Position numbers and translations under genes: made by a program
Shown: piece after piece, positions 26,876-37,762 of the stretch
How the letters are laid out: each line of letters starts with the position of its first letter
Numbering within the stretch: the stretch's first letter is position 1
Notes under the pieces: generated by a model
Databases searched by the model: none
Seen by the model: only the letters and a program-made list of their open reading frames with translations
What the model was told of the DNA's origin: nothing
Assembly: GCF_011493005.1 (NCBI RefSeq)
Contig: NZ_CP049158.1
Span: 1,054,001-1,118,000, forward strand
Source: Caballeronia sp. SBC1
Lineage (GTDB): Bacteria > Pseudomonadota > Gammaproteobacteria > Burkholderiales > Burkholderiaceae
Direction: 5' to 3'
Length of the DNA: 64,000 nt

Positions 26876-27751
26876 GTGACGACCTTATCCCCACACCAGA
26901 CCATCGAGATCACACCGTTTAAAGATGCTCCGTTGGGCGCCGAAGTAACCGGTCTCGACCTGAGCCAGCCGCTTGCCGACGAAGATTTCAAGCGCATCCA
27001 TCGCGCGCACCTCGATCATCACGTGGTCGTGTTCCGCGACCAGCGCATCACGCCCGGCCAGCAAATCAGCTTCAGCCGCCGTTTCGGTCCGCTGCAAATC
27101 CACGTGCTGCACCAGTTCCAGCTGACCGGCCACCCGGAGATCCTGATCGTCTCCAATGTGCTGGAAAACGGCAAGCCGATCGGTCTCGGCGATGCCGGGC
27201 ATTTCTGGCATTCGGACCTGTCGTACAAGGAAACACCAAGCCTCGGTTCCTTGCTGCACGCGCAAGAATTGCCCCCGGAAGGCGGCGACACGCTGTTCGC
27301 CAACATGCATCTGGCATGGGATACGCTGCCGCAAGCGCTCCGTGACGCCGTGAACGGGCGCTCCGCCGAGCACACCTATCTGGCGAAATATGCCGAGTTG
27401 CAAAAGCGCAGCCCGTGGCGCCCCAACCTCTCGGCCGAACAGATCGCGCAGGTAAAACCGGTCGTGCATCCGATCATTCGCACGCATCCGGAAACGGGCC
27501 GCAAGGCACTATTCGTGAGCGAGCATTTCACCACGCGCGTGATCGGCTTGCCGGAAGACGAGAGCCGCGACCTGCTGCTAGCCCTCTTTGAACACAGCGT
27601 GCGCGACGTGCATATCTATCGGCACGTATGGCGCGAGCACGACCTCGTGTTCTGGGACAACCGGTCCCTCATGCACCTCGCAGCGGGCACGCCCGATCAT
27701 CTGCGTAGAAAGATGTATCGAACGACGATCGAAGGCGATACGCCGTTCTGA
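26876..27751 (+). CDS. TauD/TfdA-family Fe(II)/2-oxoglutarate dioxygenase
   Basis: 291 residues from a GTG at 26876. The metal triad is His112 and Asp114 in FWHSDLSY with distal His267 in LMHLAAGT; the 2-oxoglutarate-binding Arg lies in RRKMYRTT (about 278-282). These are all intact, so it should be active. Family members oxidise taurine, alkylsulfonates, 2,4-D or similar substrates and release the cleaved product with CO2 and succinate. The ruined sulfonate-type ABC genes right downstream suggest a sulfonate substrate. Confidence 0.92.
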   Translation: MTTLSPHQTIEITPFKDAPLGAEVTGLDLSQPLADEDFKRIHRAHLDHHVVVFRDQRITPGQQISFSRRFGPLQIHVLHQFQLTGHPEILIVSNVLENGKPIGLGDAGHFWHSDLSYKETPSLGSLLHAQELPPEGGDTLFANMHLAWDTLPQALRDAVNGRSAEHTYLAKYAELQKRSPWRPNLSAEQIAQVKPVVHPIIRTHPETGRKALFVSEHFTTRVIGLPEDESRDLLLALFEHSVRDVHIYRHVWREHDLVFWDNRSLMHLAAGTPDHLRRKMYRTTIEGDTPF

Positions 27752-27806
27752 GAGTCCATACGCCCTGCTTCCAATTCAATTCTAAAAACACTTCTTCGGA
27801 CTTTCG

Positions 27807-27990
27807 ATGCCGCTTCCTTTCTTCTCCCGACGGGGACCTCGGGGTTCCCGTTCGTCGTTGCGCTCGCTTACTACTGCGCTTATCTCGTTCTCTGTTGCCC
27901 TCTCGTCGCTCGGTACGGCTATGCCCGCACACGCCGAGGGTACCCTCCGAATCGCGTAGCAGTTCGGCGTGGTGTATCTGCTGCTGAACG
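27807..27990 (+). pseudogene. Remnant of a sulfonate/taurine-type periplasmic binding protein
   Basis: The frame opens with a Ser/Arg-rich signal peptide ending AMPAHA and the mature start EGTLRIA, followed by TAG at codon 51 (27957-27959) and then QFGVVYLLLN. In this family the motif is EGTLRIAEQFGVVYLLLNVV, so the TAG is a GAG-to-TAG change. After LLLN the sequence jumps into the middle of the permease gene. A short TATCTGCT repeat at both sides of the junction (27975 and 27994) suggests deletion by short homology. Confidence 0.85.
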
Positions 27991-28565
27991 GGTTATCTGC
28001 TCGGCGTGGCGCTGGCGTTCCTGTTGACGTCGCTTGCGGTGTCCACTCGTTTTGGCCGGGACCTGCTGTCCATGCTGACCGCGATGTTCAATCCTTTGCC
28101 ATCAATCGCGCTGCTACCGCTCGCGTTGCTGTGGTTCGGGCTGGGCGCTGGGAGCCTGTTGTTTGTGCTCGTGCATTCGGTGCTGTGGCCGCTCGCGTTG
28201 AACACCTACTCGGCTTTCAGCCCGTACCGGAAACGCTGCGCATGACCGACCGCAACTACGGGCTGAAGGGGCTTCGGCATGTGCTGCTGATTCTGGTCCC
28301 CGCAGCCTTGCCTTCGATCCTCGCCGGGCTTCGTGTGGGTTGGGCGTTTGCATGGCGAACGCTGATCGCCGCGGAACTGGTGTTCGGCGCCAGCTCGGGG
28401 AATGGCGGCCTCGGCTGGTACATCTTTCAAAACCGTAACGAGCTGTATACAGATCGCGTATTCGCGGGATTGGCCGCGGTTATCGTGATCGGTCTGGTTG
28501 TAGAGCATCTCGTGTTCGATACCTTCGAACGGCTTACGATTCGTCGTTGGGGCGTGCAGCGTTAG
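27991..28565 (+). pseudogene. Remnant of a sulfonate-type ABC permease
   Basis: Starting at GYLLGVALAFLLTSLAVS it reads as the middle and end of an SsuC/TauC-type permease, including PSIALLPLALLWFGLGAGS and the EAA-like loop, through to ERLTIRRWGVQR and TAG. A one-base deletion near 28213 shifts the frame (NTYS then FQPVPETLRMTDRNY). The first membrane segments are missing, and no ATPase gene follows. The gene is dead, but its last 115 codons are still clean, so decay is recent. Confidence 0.85.
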
Positions 28566-28607
28566 AGGGCCTTGGATGGTTTGGACGACCTTAGACGGCC
28601 GGGGCCC

Positions 28608-28637
28608 AAAAAAGCCCGCCGGGCGAACTCGGCGGGC
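28608..28637 (-). terminator. Rho-independent terminator of the OprD porin gene
   Basis: On the minus strand: GCCCGCCG, loop AGTTCGCC, CGGCGGGC, then TTTTTT. The perfect 8-bp GC stem and six Ts make a classic terminator about 145 bases after the porin stop. Read from the plus strand it also lies just after the permease remnant. Confidence 0.85.
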
Positions 28638-28781
28638 TGAACGCATGGGTGAAAAACCACGCTTTATCGACTGGGTTGTGCATGCCGGTGAGCCACGCCC
28701 ATCACGCCGCTCACCTCGCCCTTTCGGCCATCCAATAGCCGTCGATTATTAAAAGACCTTCAAAACACGCTTAGAACACGC

Positions 28782-30188
28782 TTAGAACACATTAACCGGA
28801 ACATTCACCATCAAACGATAAACGTCGCTGCTGGAATCCGAATAGTATTTGCCGCCGTGGTGATGCATGTAATAGAACTTTGCGGTCGTTCCCTTCAGCT
28901 TTCCAGAGCCAAACGTATAGGATGGAATGAAGCCGAACTCGTAGTGGGTGCCGTGAACAGGCTCGCCATTCTTCCAGTAGAGGTCATGCAGCGCGTTTGA
29001 CGGATCCGCGTATCGATTCGCCATATCCGAAGCATCCGCACCCCAGCCATACGCGGTCCACAACGTCATTTTCAAGCCTGGAGCGCCATACCCGCTCATA
29101 TTGACCGTGTAGCTGAGCGATAATGATTTTTCATGCGGCGCGTTGTAGTCGACATCGAGCGAATTCGCCAGATAATCGCCTGCGGACTGGCCAACATAAT
29201 CGAAGAACTGATTGCTGGCGATCTGCTGGAAGCCCAGGGCTACCGTATGCGCGTTGTGCGTGCCCGACAACTGCAAGCTGTACGCGTGATTATTGATCGA
29301 GCCTTCGCGACTCTGCCCGACATCATGGGTGTAGTAATAGGTCAGCCCGCCTGTCCAGCGAATCTGTGACGGATCTCCAATACTGCGCGAGAGTGACAAA
29401 TAATATTGATCCCACACGTTCTCAGCGCGGCTTCCGTATAACGACACAGCCGTGTCGTCATTGGGCGTGTAGTCCCCGCCCGCGAACGTGAAGCGGCTGA
29501 AGTGCCTCCCACCATATTCGGTCGACAACGACGAGACGCTCGTTTGACCGCGGGCCAGCACCGCGTCCACGCTACCCGCCTTGAGCGTCAGATTCTTGAT
29601 CTCCTCGCTCGCGAGCGATACACCCCGGTAAGTTGGCGGCAACGCACGGTTATCGTGAGGAACAAGAAAGGGATTATCGAATAATTGTTGACCATATTTA
29701 ACAACCGTGTTCGATACGCGCGCTTTCACGTCCCACACACCGGGGTAGGTCCATGCAAGCTGATTCTGACCGCTTTGCCCATCGTGATTCAAATGCACGC
29801 GGTTACCGGCGCCTTGTCCGCCGTTAAGCTTGAATGCGCTGAACAATGACGCGTCAAAACCGACACCGAATAATCCGCGCGTATACCCCGACTCAAATAC
29901 CGCCTGGTTGCCGAGAACCGAAGCGTCTTTCTTCTGGATACCTTCTCCTTCCAGGTGTTCGGTATAACTGCGAAACAAAAGATTGAAATGTGAATCTTCG
30001 ATAAACCCCTGGGACTTCGATTGATTACTGATCGGCGCATCCGCTTCAGAATTCGGCGGTGAACTCGGAGGTGCCTCAGTATGTCGTGTTGCAACATCGT
30101 CATCGTCTGCAAAAGCGGCAATGGATGGGCTTATCAAACCGGAGAAAACAATTAGAGATAGAGCGATTGAACGCTTTTGTTGTTTCAT
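28782..30188 (-). CDS. OprD-family outer-membrane porin
   Basis: 468 residues. A signal peptide (KQQKRSIALSLIVFSGLISP, cleaved after AFA) leads to a mature barrel of alternating hydrophobic/polar strands and ends in Phe (VNVPVNVF), the barrel-assembly signal. GFIEDSHFNLLFRSY at the mature N-terminus is the family hallmark. OprD porins pass basic or aromatic amino acids and small peptides. It sits before the Opp importer genes (same strand) and could supply them; no co-transcription is implied, because about 300 bases and a repeat-bearing region separate them. Confidence 0.93.
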   Translation of the reverse strand: MKQQKRSIALSLIVFSGLISPSIAAFADDDDVATRHTEAPPSSPPNSEADAPISNQSKSQGFIEDSHFNLLFRSYTEHLEGEGIQKKDASVLGNQAVFESGYTRGLFGVGFDASLFSAFKLNGGQGAGNRVHLNHDGQSGQNQLAWTYPGVWDVKARVSNTVVKYGQQLFDNPFLVPHDNRALPPTYRGVSLASEEIKNLTLKAGSVDAVLARGQTSVSSLSTEYGGRHFSRFTFAGGDYTPNDDTAVSLYGSRAENVWDQYYLSLSRSIGDPSQIRWTGGLTYYYTHDVGQSREGSINNHAYSLQLSGTHNAHTVALGFQQIASNQFFDYVGQSAGDYLANSLDVDYNAPHEKSLSLSYTVNMSGYGAPGLKMTLWTAYGWGADASDMANRYADPSNALHDLYWKNGEPVHGTHYEFGFIPSYTFGSGKLKGTTAKFYYMHHHGGKYYSDSSSDVYRLMVNVPVNVF

Positions 30189-30486
30189 GTGCTTGTCTCT
30201 TATTTCTTATGGGCAGCGAGTTAAGAGGCCGATGGCCGTTCTCATATATTTTCAGCGCGCGCAAAAACGCCCACGCCGGACGCCGAACGACTCACCGGAG
30301 GGTTGTGACGGCAGGAACTACAGGGACTACAGGGACTACGAAGGCTTCACGATTGGCCGAACGACTCCCTGGCCCCCGTCAAGAACGGGGTCCATCAGAG
30401 TTGCCAGGGGGTGTCGAAACGGCCTTTAAATCGGGCGACTATTCAAGCGAGTAATCAAGCAATCAATCAAGCGAGCGAGCGAGTAA
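30189..30486. other. Upstream region of the porin gene with short direct repeats
   Basis: No gene. It holds three 9-bp direct repeats at 30314-30340 (GGAACTACA, GGGACTACA, GGGACTACG) and a run of short AATCAAGC/GAGC words at 30438-30490. The porin promoter should lie here, read leftward, and the Opp operon ends at its right side. Confidence 0.5.
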
Positions 30487-31462
30487 TCAGGTCAGTAAGC
30501 AGGCAGCCGCGACTCCATGTTCAAGCGTGCGCAGCGGCGGCACTTCAACGGCACAACGCGCCTCCGCTATGGGGCAACGGGTATGAAAGACGCAACCCGT
30601 TGGGGGATTGATCGGGCTGGGAATGTCACTGGACAGGATCTGCACGACCTTCGTCCGCTCGATAGCCGGATTCGGTACCGGTATGGCGGAAAGCAACGCG
30701 CGCGTGTACGGATGCCGGGGACGCGCGTAAAGCGAATGTTTGTCGGCAAGTTCCATGACGTGGCCGAGATACATGACCATTACGCGGTCCGAGATATGCT
30801 TGACCACGGCCAGATCGTGCGCGATAAAGATCAGCGCAAGCTTCATTTCCTGCTGCAAGGACTTGAGCAGGTTGACGATCTGCGCCTGGATCGAAACGTC
30901 AAGGGCCGACACCGGTTCGTCGCAGACAATCAGCTTCGGCTCCACGATCAACGCACGCGCAATCCCGATACGCTGGCACTGGCCGCCCGAAAATTCGTGC
31001 GCATAGCGGTTGATCATCTGCTCGCGCAAACCGACCTTCGCCATCATTGCGCGCACCCGCTGGTTCATTTCGTCCTTCGACATACCCGGCCGATGTTCAC
31101 GCAACGGTTCTGCAATGATCTGCCCGACGGTCATGCGTGGATCGAGCGAAGCCAGCGGATCCTGGAAAATCATCTGGATGTCGCGTCGCACGCCGTGCCA
31201 CTGCTTCGCCGTGGCGCCGCTGAGATCCTTGCCCATCCACACGATTTCACCATGCGTAGCGGGAATGAGATTGAGGATGGCACGCGACAAGGTGGACTTG
31301 CCGCAGCCCGATTCGCCCACCACGCCGAGCGTCTCGCCGGCCTTCAGGTCGAAGCTAACGCCGTCCACGGCCTTCAGCGTGCGCGACGGCGCCCACGGCA
31401 ACTTGCTCTTCGCCTTGACGTTGAAATGAACCTGGACGTTGCGTACCGACAGGATGGTTTGC

Positions 31463-31470
<8 letters not shown>
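30487..31470 (-). CDS. oppF: Oligopeptide ABC importer, ATPase (OppF-like)
   Basis: 327 residues. Walker A GESGCGKST, signature FSGGQCQRIGIARAL, Walker B LIVCDEPVSALD, and the peptide-family C-terminal extension PTGCVFHTRCPIAEARC with its cysteine cluster (an Fe-S-type motif in this branch). It overlaps the oppD-like stop by eight bases. Last gene of oppABCDF. Confidence 0.93.
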
Positions 31471-32461
<991 letters not shown>

Positions 32462-32466
32462 GGTGC

Positions 32467-33369
32467 TTACCGATCCTTCGGGTCAAGCGCGTCGCGCAGA
32501 CCGTCGCCAACAAAGTTGATGCAATACAGCGTCACCGACAACAACGCCGCCGGGAACAGGAGAATCCAGGGCGCTGTTTCCATCACGCCAACGCCGTCCT
32601 GAATCAGCACACCCCAACTGGTCATGGGCTCTTGCACGCCGAGTCCAAGAAACGATAACACGGACTCCGTAAGAATAACGCCAGGAACCGTAACCGTTGT
32701 GTAAATTGCCACAATGCCGAGCAGGTTCGGAACGATGTGACGCAAGATGATGCCGCTCGTAGAGACGCCAATAGCACGCGCCGCCTCAATGTATTCCTTC
32801 GAACGGATTGCCAAGGTCTGGCCACGAACCACACGTGCCATGTCCATCCACGAGAACACCGTGATGGTGAGCACCACGAGGTAAAACTCGCGGCCGAGCA
32901 GCGTGACCATCAGAATGGCGATCAGCAGGTACGGGATCGCGTACATCATGTCGACAATACGCATCATTGCGTTGTCCACGCGCCCGCCTACGAAACCGGC
33001 AATAGCGCCCCACACAATGCCGAGCGTGACCGACGTCAGCGTGGCGAGGCCGCCGATCATCAGCGAGACACGGCCGCCGACCAGGCAGCGCACGAGCAGG
33101 TCGCGGCCAGTGTCGTCCGTGCCGAACAGATGCCAGTTTGCAAACGTTGGCGTGGAACTCATCATGTTCCAGTCGGTGGAATCGAAGGCGTTCGGCAGCA
33201 GCATGGGGCCGATCGCGCAGGCCAGCGTGATCAGCAGCAGGATCACGAGACTGGCCACGGCGGCCTTGTTGCGCGCGAAGCGCATACGGGCGTCCTGCCA
33301 GGGGCTGCGGCCTGCCACCGGCACGGCCAGCACGCTCTCGAGCGCGGGGACGAGCGTTCCTTGTTTCAT
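32467..33369 (-). CDS. oppC: Oligopeptide ABC importer, permease (OppC-like)
   Basis: 300 residues from the ATG at 33369 (AGG six bases upstream). The OppC N-terminal motif (SPWQDARMRFARNKAAVASL), the HLFGTDDTGRDLLVR motif after the first membrane segment, and the EAA loop EYIEAARAIGVSTSGIILRHIVPN are all present. Six membrane segments. It pairs with the OppB-like permease 31 bases upstream. Confidence 0.94.
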   Translation of the reverse strand: MKQGTLVPALESVLAVPVAGRSPWQDARMRFARNKAAVASLVILLLITLACAIGPMLLPNAFDSTDWNMMSSTPTFANWHLFGTDDTGRDLLVRCLVGGRVSLMIGGLATLTSVTLGIVWGAIAGFVGGRVDNAMMRIVDMMYAIPYLLIAILMVTLLGREFYLVVLTITVFSWMDMARVVRGQTLAIRSKEYIEAARAIGVSTSGIILRHIVPNLLGIVAIYTTVTVPGVILTESVLSFLGLGVQEPMTSWGVLIQDGVGVMETAPWILLFPAALLSVTLYCINFVGDGLRDALDPKDR

Positions 33370-33400
33370 TGCGGACCTCATGCTGGTTGACTCATCAAGT

Positions 33401-34321
33401 TCAGTAGCGGATTTTCGGATCGAGCCACGCATACGCGAGATCGACCAGCAGATTGAGCAGTACCGCGACCACCGTCACCAGCACGACCAGTCCCAGCACG
33501 AGCGTGTAATCGCGGTTGGCCGCGCCGTTCACGATCAGCTTGCCGATTCCCGGCAACGAGAACACGGACTCGGTAACGACCGCTGCCGTGATCGAGCCGA
33601 TCGCGAGCGGACCAATGACCGATACAACGGGAATCATGGTGGGCCGCAGTGCGTGACGCAGCACAACGGTCCAGCGCGACAGACCCTTGGCATAGGCCGT
33701 CCTGATGTAGTTGGTGTTCATCACTTCGATTAGGCTGCCGCGTGTCACGCGACCCACGGTCGCCACGTTGATGATGGTCAGCAGCGCAACCGGCAGGACC
33801 ATGTAACGCACATGAAAGCCGTTCCAGCCGCCGGCCGGCAGCCACTTCAGCAGGATCGCGAACACGAGGATCAGCACGGGTCCGATCACGAACGATGGGA
33901 ATGCACTCCCCGCATTGCCGATGATCATCAGCAGATAATCCGCCGGGCTGTTGCGATAGAGCGCCGCGAAAATGCCGAGCACGACGCCGAGCACAATGGC
34001 GAGCACCATGGATACACCGCCGATAGTCAACGACACCGGCAACGCACGCAGCACGAGGTCGTTGACGCTCCAGTCGGCGTACCTGAACGATGCCCCCAGG
34101 TCGCCGTGCAACAGGCTGTTGAGATACAGCAAATACTGCTTCCACAGCGGCTCGCCGAGATGGTATTTCGCCTGCAGGTTGGCGAGCACTTCCGCGGAGA
34201 CTTTACGCTCGCCGTCGAACGGACCGCCCGGGGTAGCGTGCAGCAGCAGATAGCAGACGGTGATGACTATCAGCAGGGTAGGCACCGTCAACAGCACGCG
34301 CCTCAACGTATAAGACCACAT
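33401..34321 (-). CDS. oppB: Oligopeptide ABC importer, permease (OppB-like)
   Basis: 306 residues. Starts MWSYTLRRVLLTVPTLLIVI, the standard OppB/DppB opening, with a long periplasmic loop and the EAA loop NYIRTAYAKGLSRWTVVLRH. GGAGAG lies seven bases before the ATG. It follows the binding-protein gene by 95 bases on the same strand. Confidence 0.94.
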   Translation of the reverse strand: MWSYTLRRVLLTVPTLLIVITVCYLLLHATPGGPFDGERKVSAEVLANLQAKYHLGEPLWKQYLLYLNSLLHGDLGASFRYADWSVNDLVLRALPVSLTIGGVSMVLAIVLGVVLGIFAALYRNSPADYLLMIIGNAGSAFPSFVIGPVLILVFAILLKWLPAGGWNGFHVRYMVLPVALLTIINVATVGRVTRGSLIEVMNTNYIRTAYAKGLSRWTVVLRHALRPTMIPVVSVIGPLAIGSITAAVVTESVFSLPGIGKLIVNGAANRDYTLVLGLVVLVTVVAVLLNLLVDLAYAWLDPKIRY

Positions 34322-34416
34322 GGGACATCTCTCCTGGGGGCGCCGCGACAAAGCGCGTCACGGCAACCGCCTCTTGCTGTTTGCTGGATGATATTGCGGG
34401 GGCGTTTGCGTCGCGC

Positions 34417-36117
34417 TCAGTGCGCCACGATATACATGTCCTTGCTGCGGTAACGGTCCATCGGGTTCTTCAGCGAATATCCGCCCACGTAGCTTTTCAC
34501 CAGCCGGACCGTGGTGTACTGCAGCAGCGGCAGGATTGGATAGTCGTCCATCACGAGCTTCGCGGCCTGGGTCTGCAACTGCGTGCGTTTAGCCTGGTCC
34601 GTGCTTTCGTTAGCTTGTCGGATCAGCGCGTCGGCCTTTGGATTGCAATTGCCGCTGTCGTTCTGGTCCGAACCACATTGCACAAGCTGCAGGAACGTGG
34701 TCGCGTCGTTATAGTCCGCGACCCAGCCATTGCGTGCAATCTGGTAGTCGCCGGCATGCCGCTTCTTCAGCAAGACCTTGAACTCCATTGCGTCGATCTG
34801 CGTGTCCAGGCCGAGCTTCGTTTTCCACTCGGAGGCCGCAAAAATAGCCATTTTCTTGTGATAGTCGCTCGTGTTCAGCGCGAAATGCAGCGTCGTGCCC
34901 GGCTTCACGCCCGCTTGTGCGAGCAGCTTCTTCGCCTCTTCCACGCGCTTCGCCATAGGCCACGTCGACCAGTCGTAAGCCGTCACGTCCGCGCCCTTCA
35001 CACCCTTCACAATGACGCCGTATGCGGGGATCTGCCCGTCAGCGGTCACGCGTTGCGCGAGGATATCGCGATCGATCACCATGGAGAGCGCCTGGCGAAC
35101 GCGCACGTCCTTGAGCAACGGGTCCTTGTTATTGAACGAGTAATAGCGCAGTCCGAGCATGGGAGAAAGCTTCATGTCGGCAGCAAATTCCTGCTTGTAT
35201 TTGGGGTACATGCCAGACGGCAGCTGATACACCCAGTCGTTGTCGCCGGACTGGAACAGCTTGATGTCGGTGGTCTCGCTCTCAACCGGAAGGTACGTCA
35301 CTTGCGACAGCTGCACATGAGCGGCGTCCCAGTATTGCGGATTGCGCGCCAGCACGAGCTTGTTGTTCACTTGCCAGTCCTTCAGCATGAACGCACCGTT
35401 GCTTACCAGCTTGCCGGGTTTGGTCCAGTCCTTGCCGTACTTATCAACCGCGGCCTTGTTCAGCGGACCGAGATTCGTATTCGACATCAGTTCAGGGATG
35501 AACGACACCGGATACGGTGTCTTGATTTCGACCGTGTACGGGTCGATTGCGCGAACGCCCAGCGTGTCCGGTGATTTTTTTCCCGCCACGATTTCAGCAC
35601 CGTTCAACAAAAAGATGCCGAACGTACTGGCATACGGCGAAGCAATCTTCGGGTCGACCAGGCGCTGGCAGCCGTACACGAAATCGCTCGCGACCACCGG
35701 CTCGCCGTTGGACCACTTGGCATTCTTTCGCAGATGGAAGATCCACGTGGTTGCATCCTTCTGCTCCCATTTTTCCGCCACACCCGGCACAACGGTCCCG
35801 TCGGCATCGGTCGCGGTCAGCCCCTCGAACAGATCACGCGTGACGTTATTGGAGGGCACGCTCTCGGCCAGGTTCGGGTCCAGGGTCTCTACCTCGGACG
35901 CGTTGTTGCGCACCAGTTCCTGCTTGGCTGCGAGCTGCACGCCGGGCGGCACGATAGCCGCATGGGCCAGATGAACGTTGCTTGCGGCCGCAACGCAGAC
36001 ACTCGCTGCAAGGGCCGGAAGCCACTTGCCGGAAACGCGGCGATGAACAGCATCGTCCGAACGAAAAAACGCGTCAACGCGGGTGCTACGAGCAACAAGA
36101 ACTGCAAACAACGTCAT
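34417..36117 (-). CDS. oppA: Oligopeptide ABC importer, binding protein (OppA-like)
   Basis: 566 residues, family-5 binding protein (RDLFEGLTATDADGTVVPGV, then WIFHLRKNAKWSNGEPV). The N-terminus has about 30 unusual residues before the hydrophobic signal core (LPALAASVCVAAASNVHLAHA), so the n-region is long. No lipobox. AAGGA precedes the ATG. It is the first gene of the operon; the divergent LysR gene is 496 bases upstream. Its peptide preference is unknown; the nearby gamma-glutamyltransferase points to glutathione fragments or gamma-glutamyl peptides. Confidence 0.93.
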   Translation of the reverse strand: MTLFAVLVARSTRVDAFFRSDDAVHRRVSGKWLPALAASVCVAAASNVHLAHAAIVPPGVQLAAKQELVRNNASEVETLDPNLAESVPSNNVTRDLFEGLTATDADGTVVPGVAEKWEQKDATTWIFHLRKNAKWSNGEPVVASDFVYGCQRLVDPKIASPYASTFGIFLLNGAEIVAGKKSPDTLGVRAIDPYTVEIKTPYPVSFIPELMSNTNLGPLNKAAVDKYGKDWTKPGKLVSNGAFMLKDWQVNNKLVLARNPQYWDAAHVQLSQVTYLPVESETTDIKLFQSGDNDWVYQLPSGMYPKYKQEFAADMKLSPMLGLRYYSFNNKDPLLKDVRVRQALSMVIDRDILAQRVTADGQIPAYGVIVKGVKGADVTAYDWSTWPMAKRVEEAKKLLAQAGVKPGTTLHFALNTSDYHKKMAIFAASEWKTKLGLDTQIDAMEFKVLLKKRHAGDYQIARNGWVADYNDATTFLQLVQCGSDQNDSGNCNPKADALIRQANESTDQAKRTQLQTQAAKLVMDDYPILPLLQYTTVRLVKSYVGGYSLKNPMDRYRSKDMYIVAH

Positions 36118-36613
36118 GGGAATCCTTATTATTTATGTGTTCATCAAGCACTGAGCGCCGGATCATTAGGGCTTTTGACCCTGTGCAACACGGCGATGCA
36201 GGCCGTTAAGTGGGCTACATGCTGCTATATGAAGTGCTTCGCGCGCCGAAGCAGACGGACGGCGGCCAGCATCTTAGCCCAACTAACATTCAGCTTTCGA
36301 ATTCACAGATCAAGGGTTGGCATTGTGTACCTGCCCTTGTCGCCTATTCGTCTCGTTCTCCGACACATCGCTTTAGAATTTTTTACACATGCCCTACGAA
36401 CTGACGACATAAACGAGTTTCGCCGGGAGTATTTCAGAGCAATAAAGTGGAATCCACTCACATGTGCTTATAGACCATGTGTTTTAGGTATAGGCCGGAG
36501 GTTACGGGTTTCACTTGCGCTTTATCTACGCGCGCGCGGCCGTAAGTCTGCAGGCGCGCGTGGTTCGCGCTACCATCGGCGTCCTTGAGGTTCGTGGACG
36601 TAGGTTCAAGACA
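36118..36613. promoter_or_regulatory. 496-base divergent control region between oppA and the LysR gene
   Basis: No gene. The middle (36280-36460) is AT-richer than its surroundings. It must carry the oppA promoter (leftward) and the LysR promoter (rightward). I do not see a certain LysR-type T-N11-A site or a consensus promoter. Confidence 0.5.
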
Positions 36614-37543
36614 ATGATTCGTTTTCGCCAGATAGAAGCTTTCCGCTCGTTGATCATGATGGGTACCAGCGTCGGGGCCGCGCGCGCGCTGCACGTCACC
36701 CAGCCCGCTATCAGCCGCCTTATCGCGGATTTAGAGGCTGACCTCGGATTCAGCCTGTTCAGCCGGGTGGGCGGCCGCTTGAATCCGACTAACGCCGGGC
36801 TGCGCTTTTATAAGTCGGTCGAAGAAAATTTCCTGGGGCTGGAACGCCTGAAACAGGTCGCCGAGATCATTCGCGACGAGGCGTCCGAAGGGCTGACCGT
36901 CGCGTGTATGCCGGTGCTCGCCAGCACCCTGCTCCCTCCCATCCTGGCCGACTTCGTCGAGCGCCATCCAGGCGTGCCCATTCGTGTCGATTCGGTAAAA
37001 GTCCCCGAGGTGCTCACGATCCTGCAAAACCACAAGGCGGACGTCGCCATCAGCCAGGCGTTCGCAGCGGTTGCGGGGATCGAGGTGGAGAAATTGGTGG
37101 CCGCGCGGGCGCAGTGCGCGATGCCGGCGTCGCATCGGCTCGCGAAGAAAAAAACCGTGCGGGCACAGGATCTGCGCGGCGAACGCATCATTGGCTGGTT
37201 GCCGAATTCGCGTCAGCCTTACGCGGCCGAGCAGTCGTTGTTCGCAGGCGGAGAAGACCGGGCGAACTACACGGTGTTGACTGACACTGCGCACACGCGT
37301 TATGCCATGGTCGCGGGCGGCTTGGGTGTGTCGATCGTCGAACCGTTTGCAGCCAAGGTGTGGCGCGCGCACGGCGTGGTCGTGCGGCCGTTCGATGCGG
37401 CGATCGAATACGAATACGTGCTCTCGTATCCGAGCAGCGGCATACGCTCGGATCTGGTTGCTTCGTTTCGCGAGTCCGTGCTGCGTGTTGTGGCAACGTA
37501 CTCCTTCGACGAAACGTCGTCGCCCGCAGACGCAGAGGTTTGA
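36614..37543 (+). CDS. LysR-family regulator of the peptide/gamma-glutamyl locus
   Basis: 309 residues from the ATG at 36614. The DNA-binding domain (IRFRQIEAFRSLIMMGTSVG, TQPAISRLIADLEADLGFSL) is of the type found in OccR/NocR/CbbR-like proteins that regulate opine and amino acid uptake. It is divergent from oppA and 312 bases upstream of the gamma-glutamyltransferase gene on the same strand, so it is placed to govern both. No helix beyond the effector domain is seen. Confidence 0.92.
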   Translation: MIRFRQIEAFRSLIMMGTSVGAARALHVTQPAISRLIADLEADLGFSLFSRVGGRLNPTNAGLRFYKSVEENFLGLERLKQVAEIIRDEASEGLTVACMPVLASTLLPPILADFVERHPGVPIRVDSVKVPEVLTILQNHKADVAISQAFAAVAGIEVEKLVAARAQCAMPASHRLAKKKTVRAQDLRGERIIGWLPNSRQPYAAEQSLFAGGEDRANYTVLTDTAHTRYAMVAGGLGVSIVEPFAAKVWRAHGVVVRPFDAAIEYEYVLSYPSSGIRSDLVASFRESVLRVVATYSFDETSSPADAEV

Positions 37544-37762
37544 CGCAAGCGTCCGGCTCGCGACAAGCGGGCCGCGCGAGCGTTTATGTAGCCATCCCGG
37601 CAGACGAGACACTGCCCATGCAGGTCCCAATCAAGCTTCCATACCCGAACGACCCGAACAGATCGCGCAACTTGACTTCCCCGCACTCTGGCGCATCACG
37701 CCCGGCCGCACGTCAAGCACGGGGCTTCCACCCTTTCGGAATCAATTACGCCCGTGGTATAA

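Noticed and set aside
34381..35574. 397-codon plus-strand frame
   Set aside because: Antisense to oppA; no family pattern.
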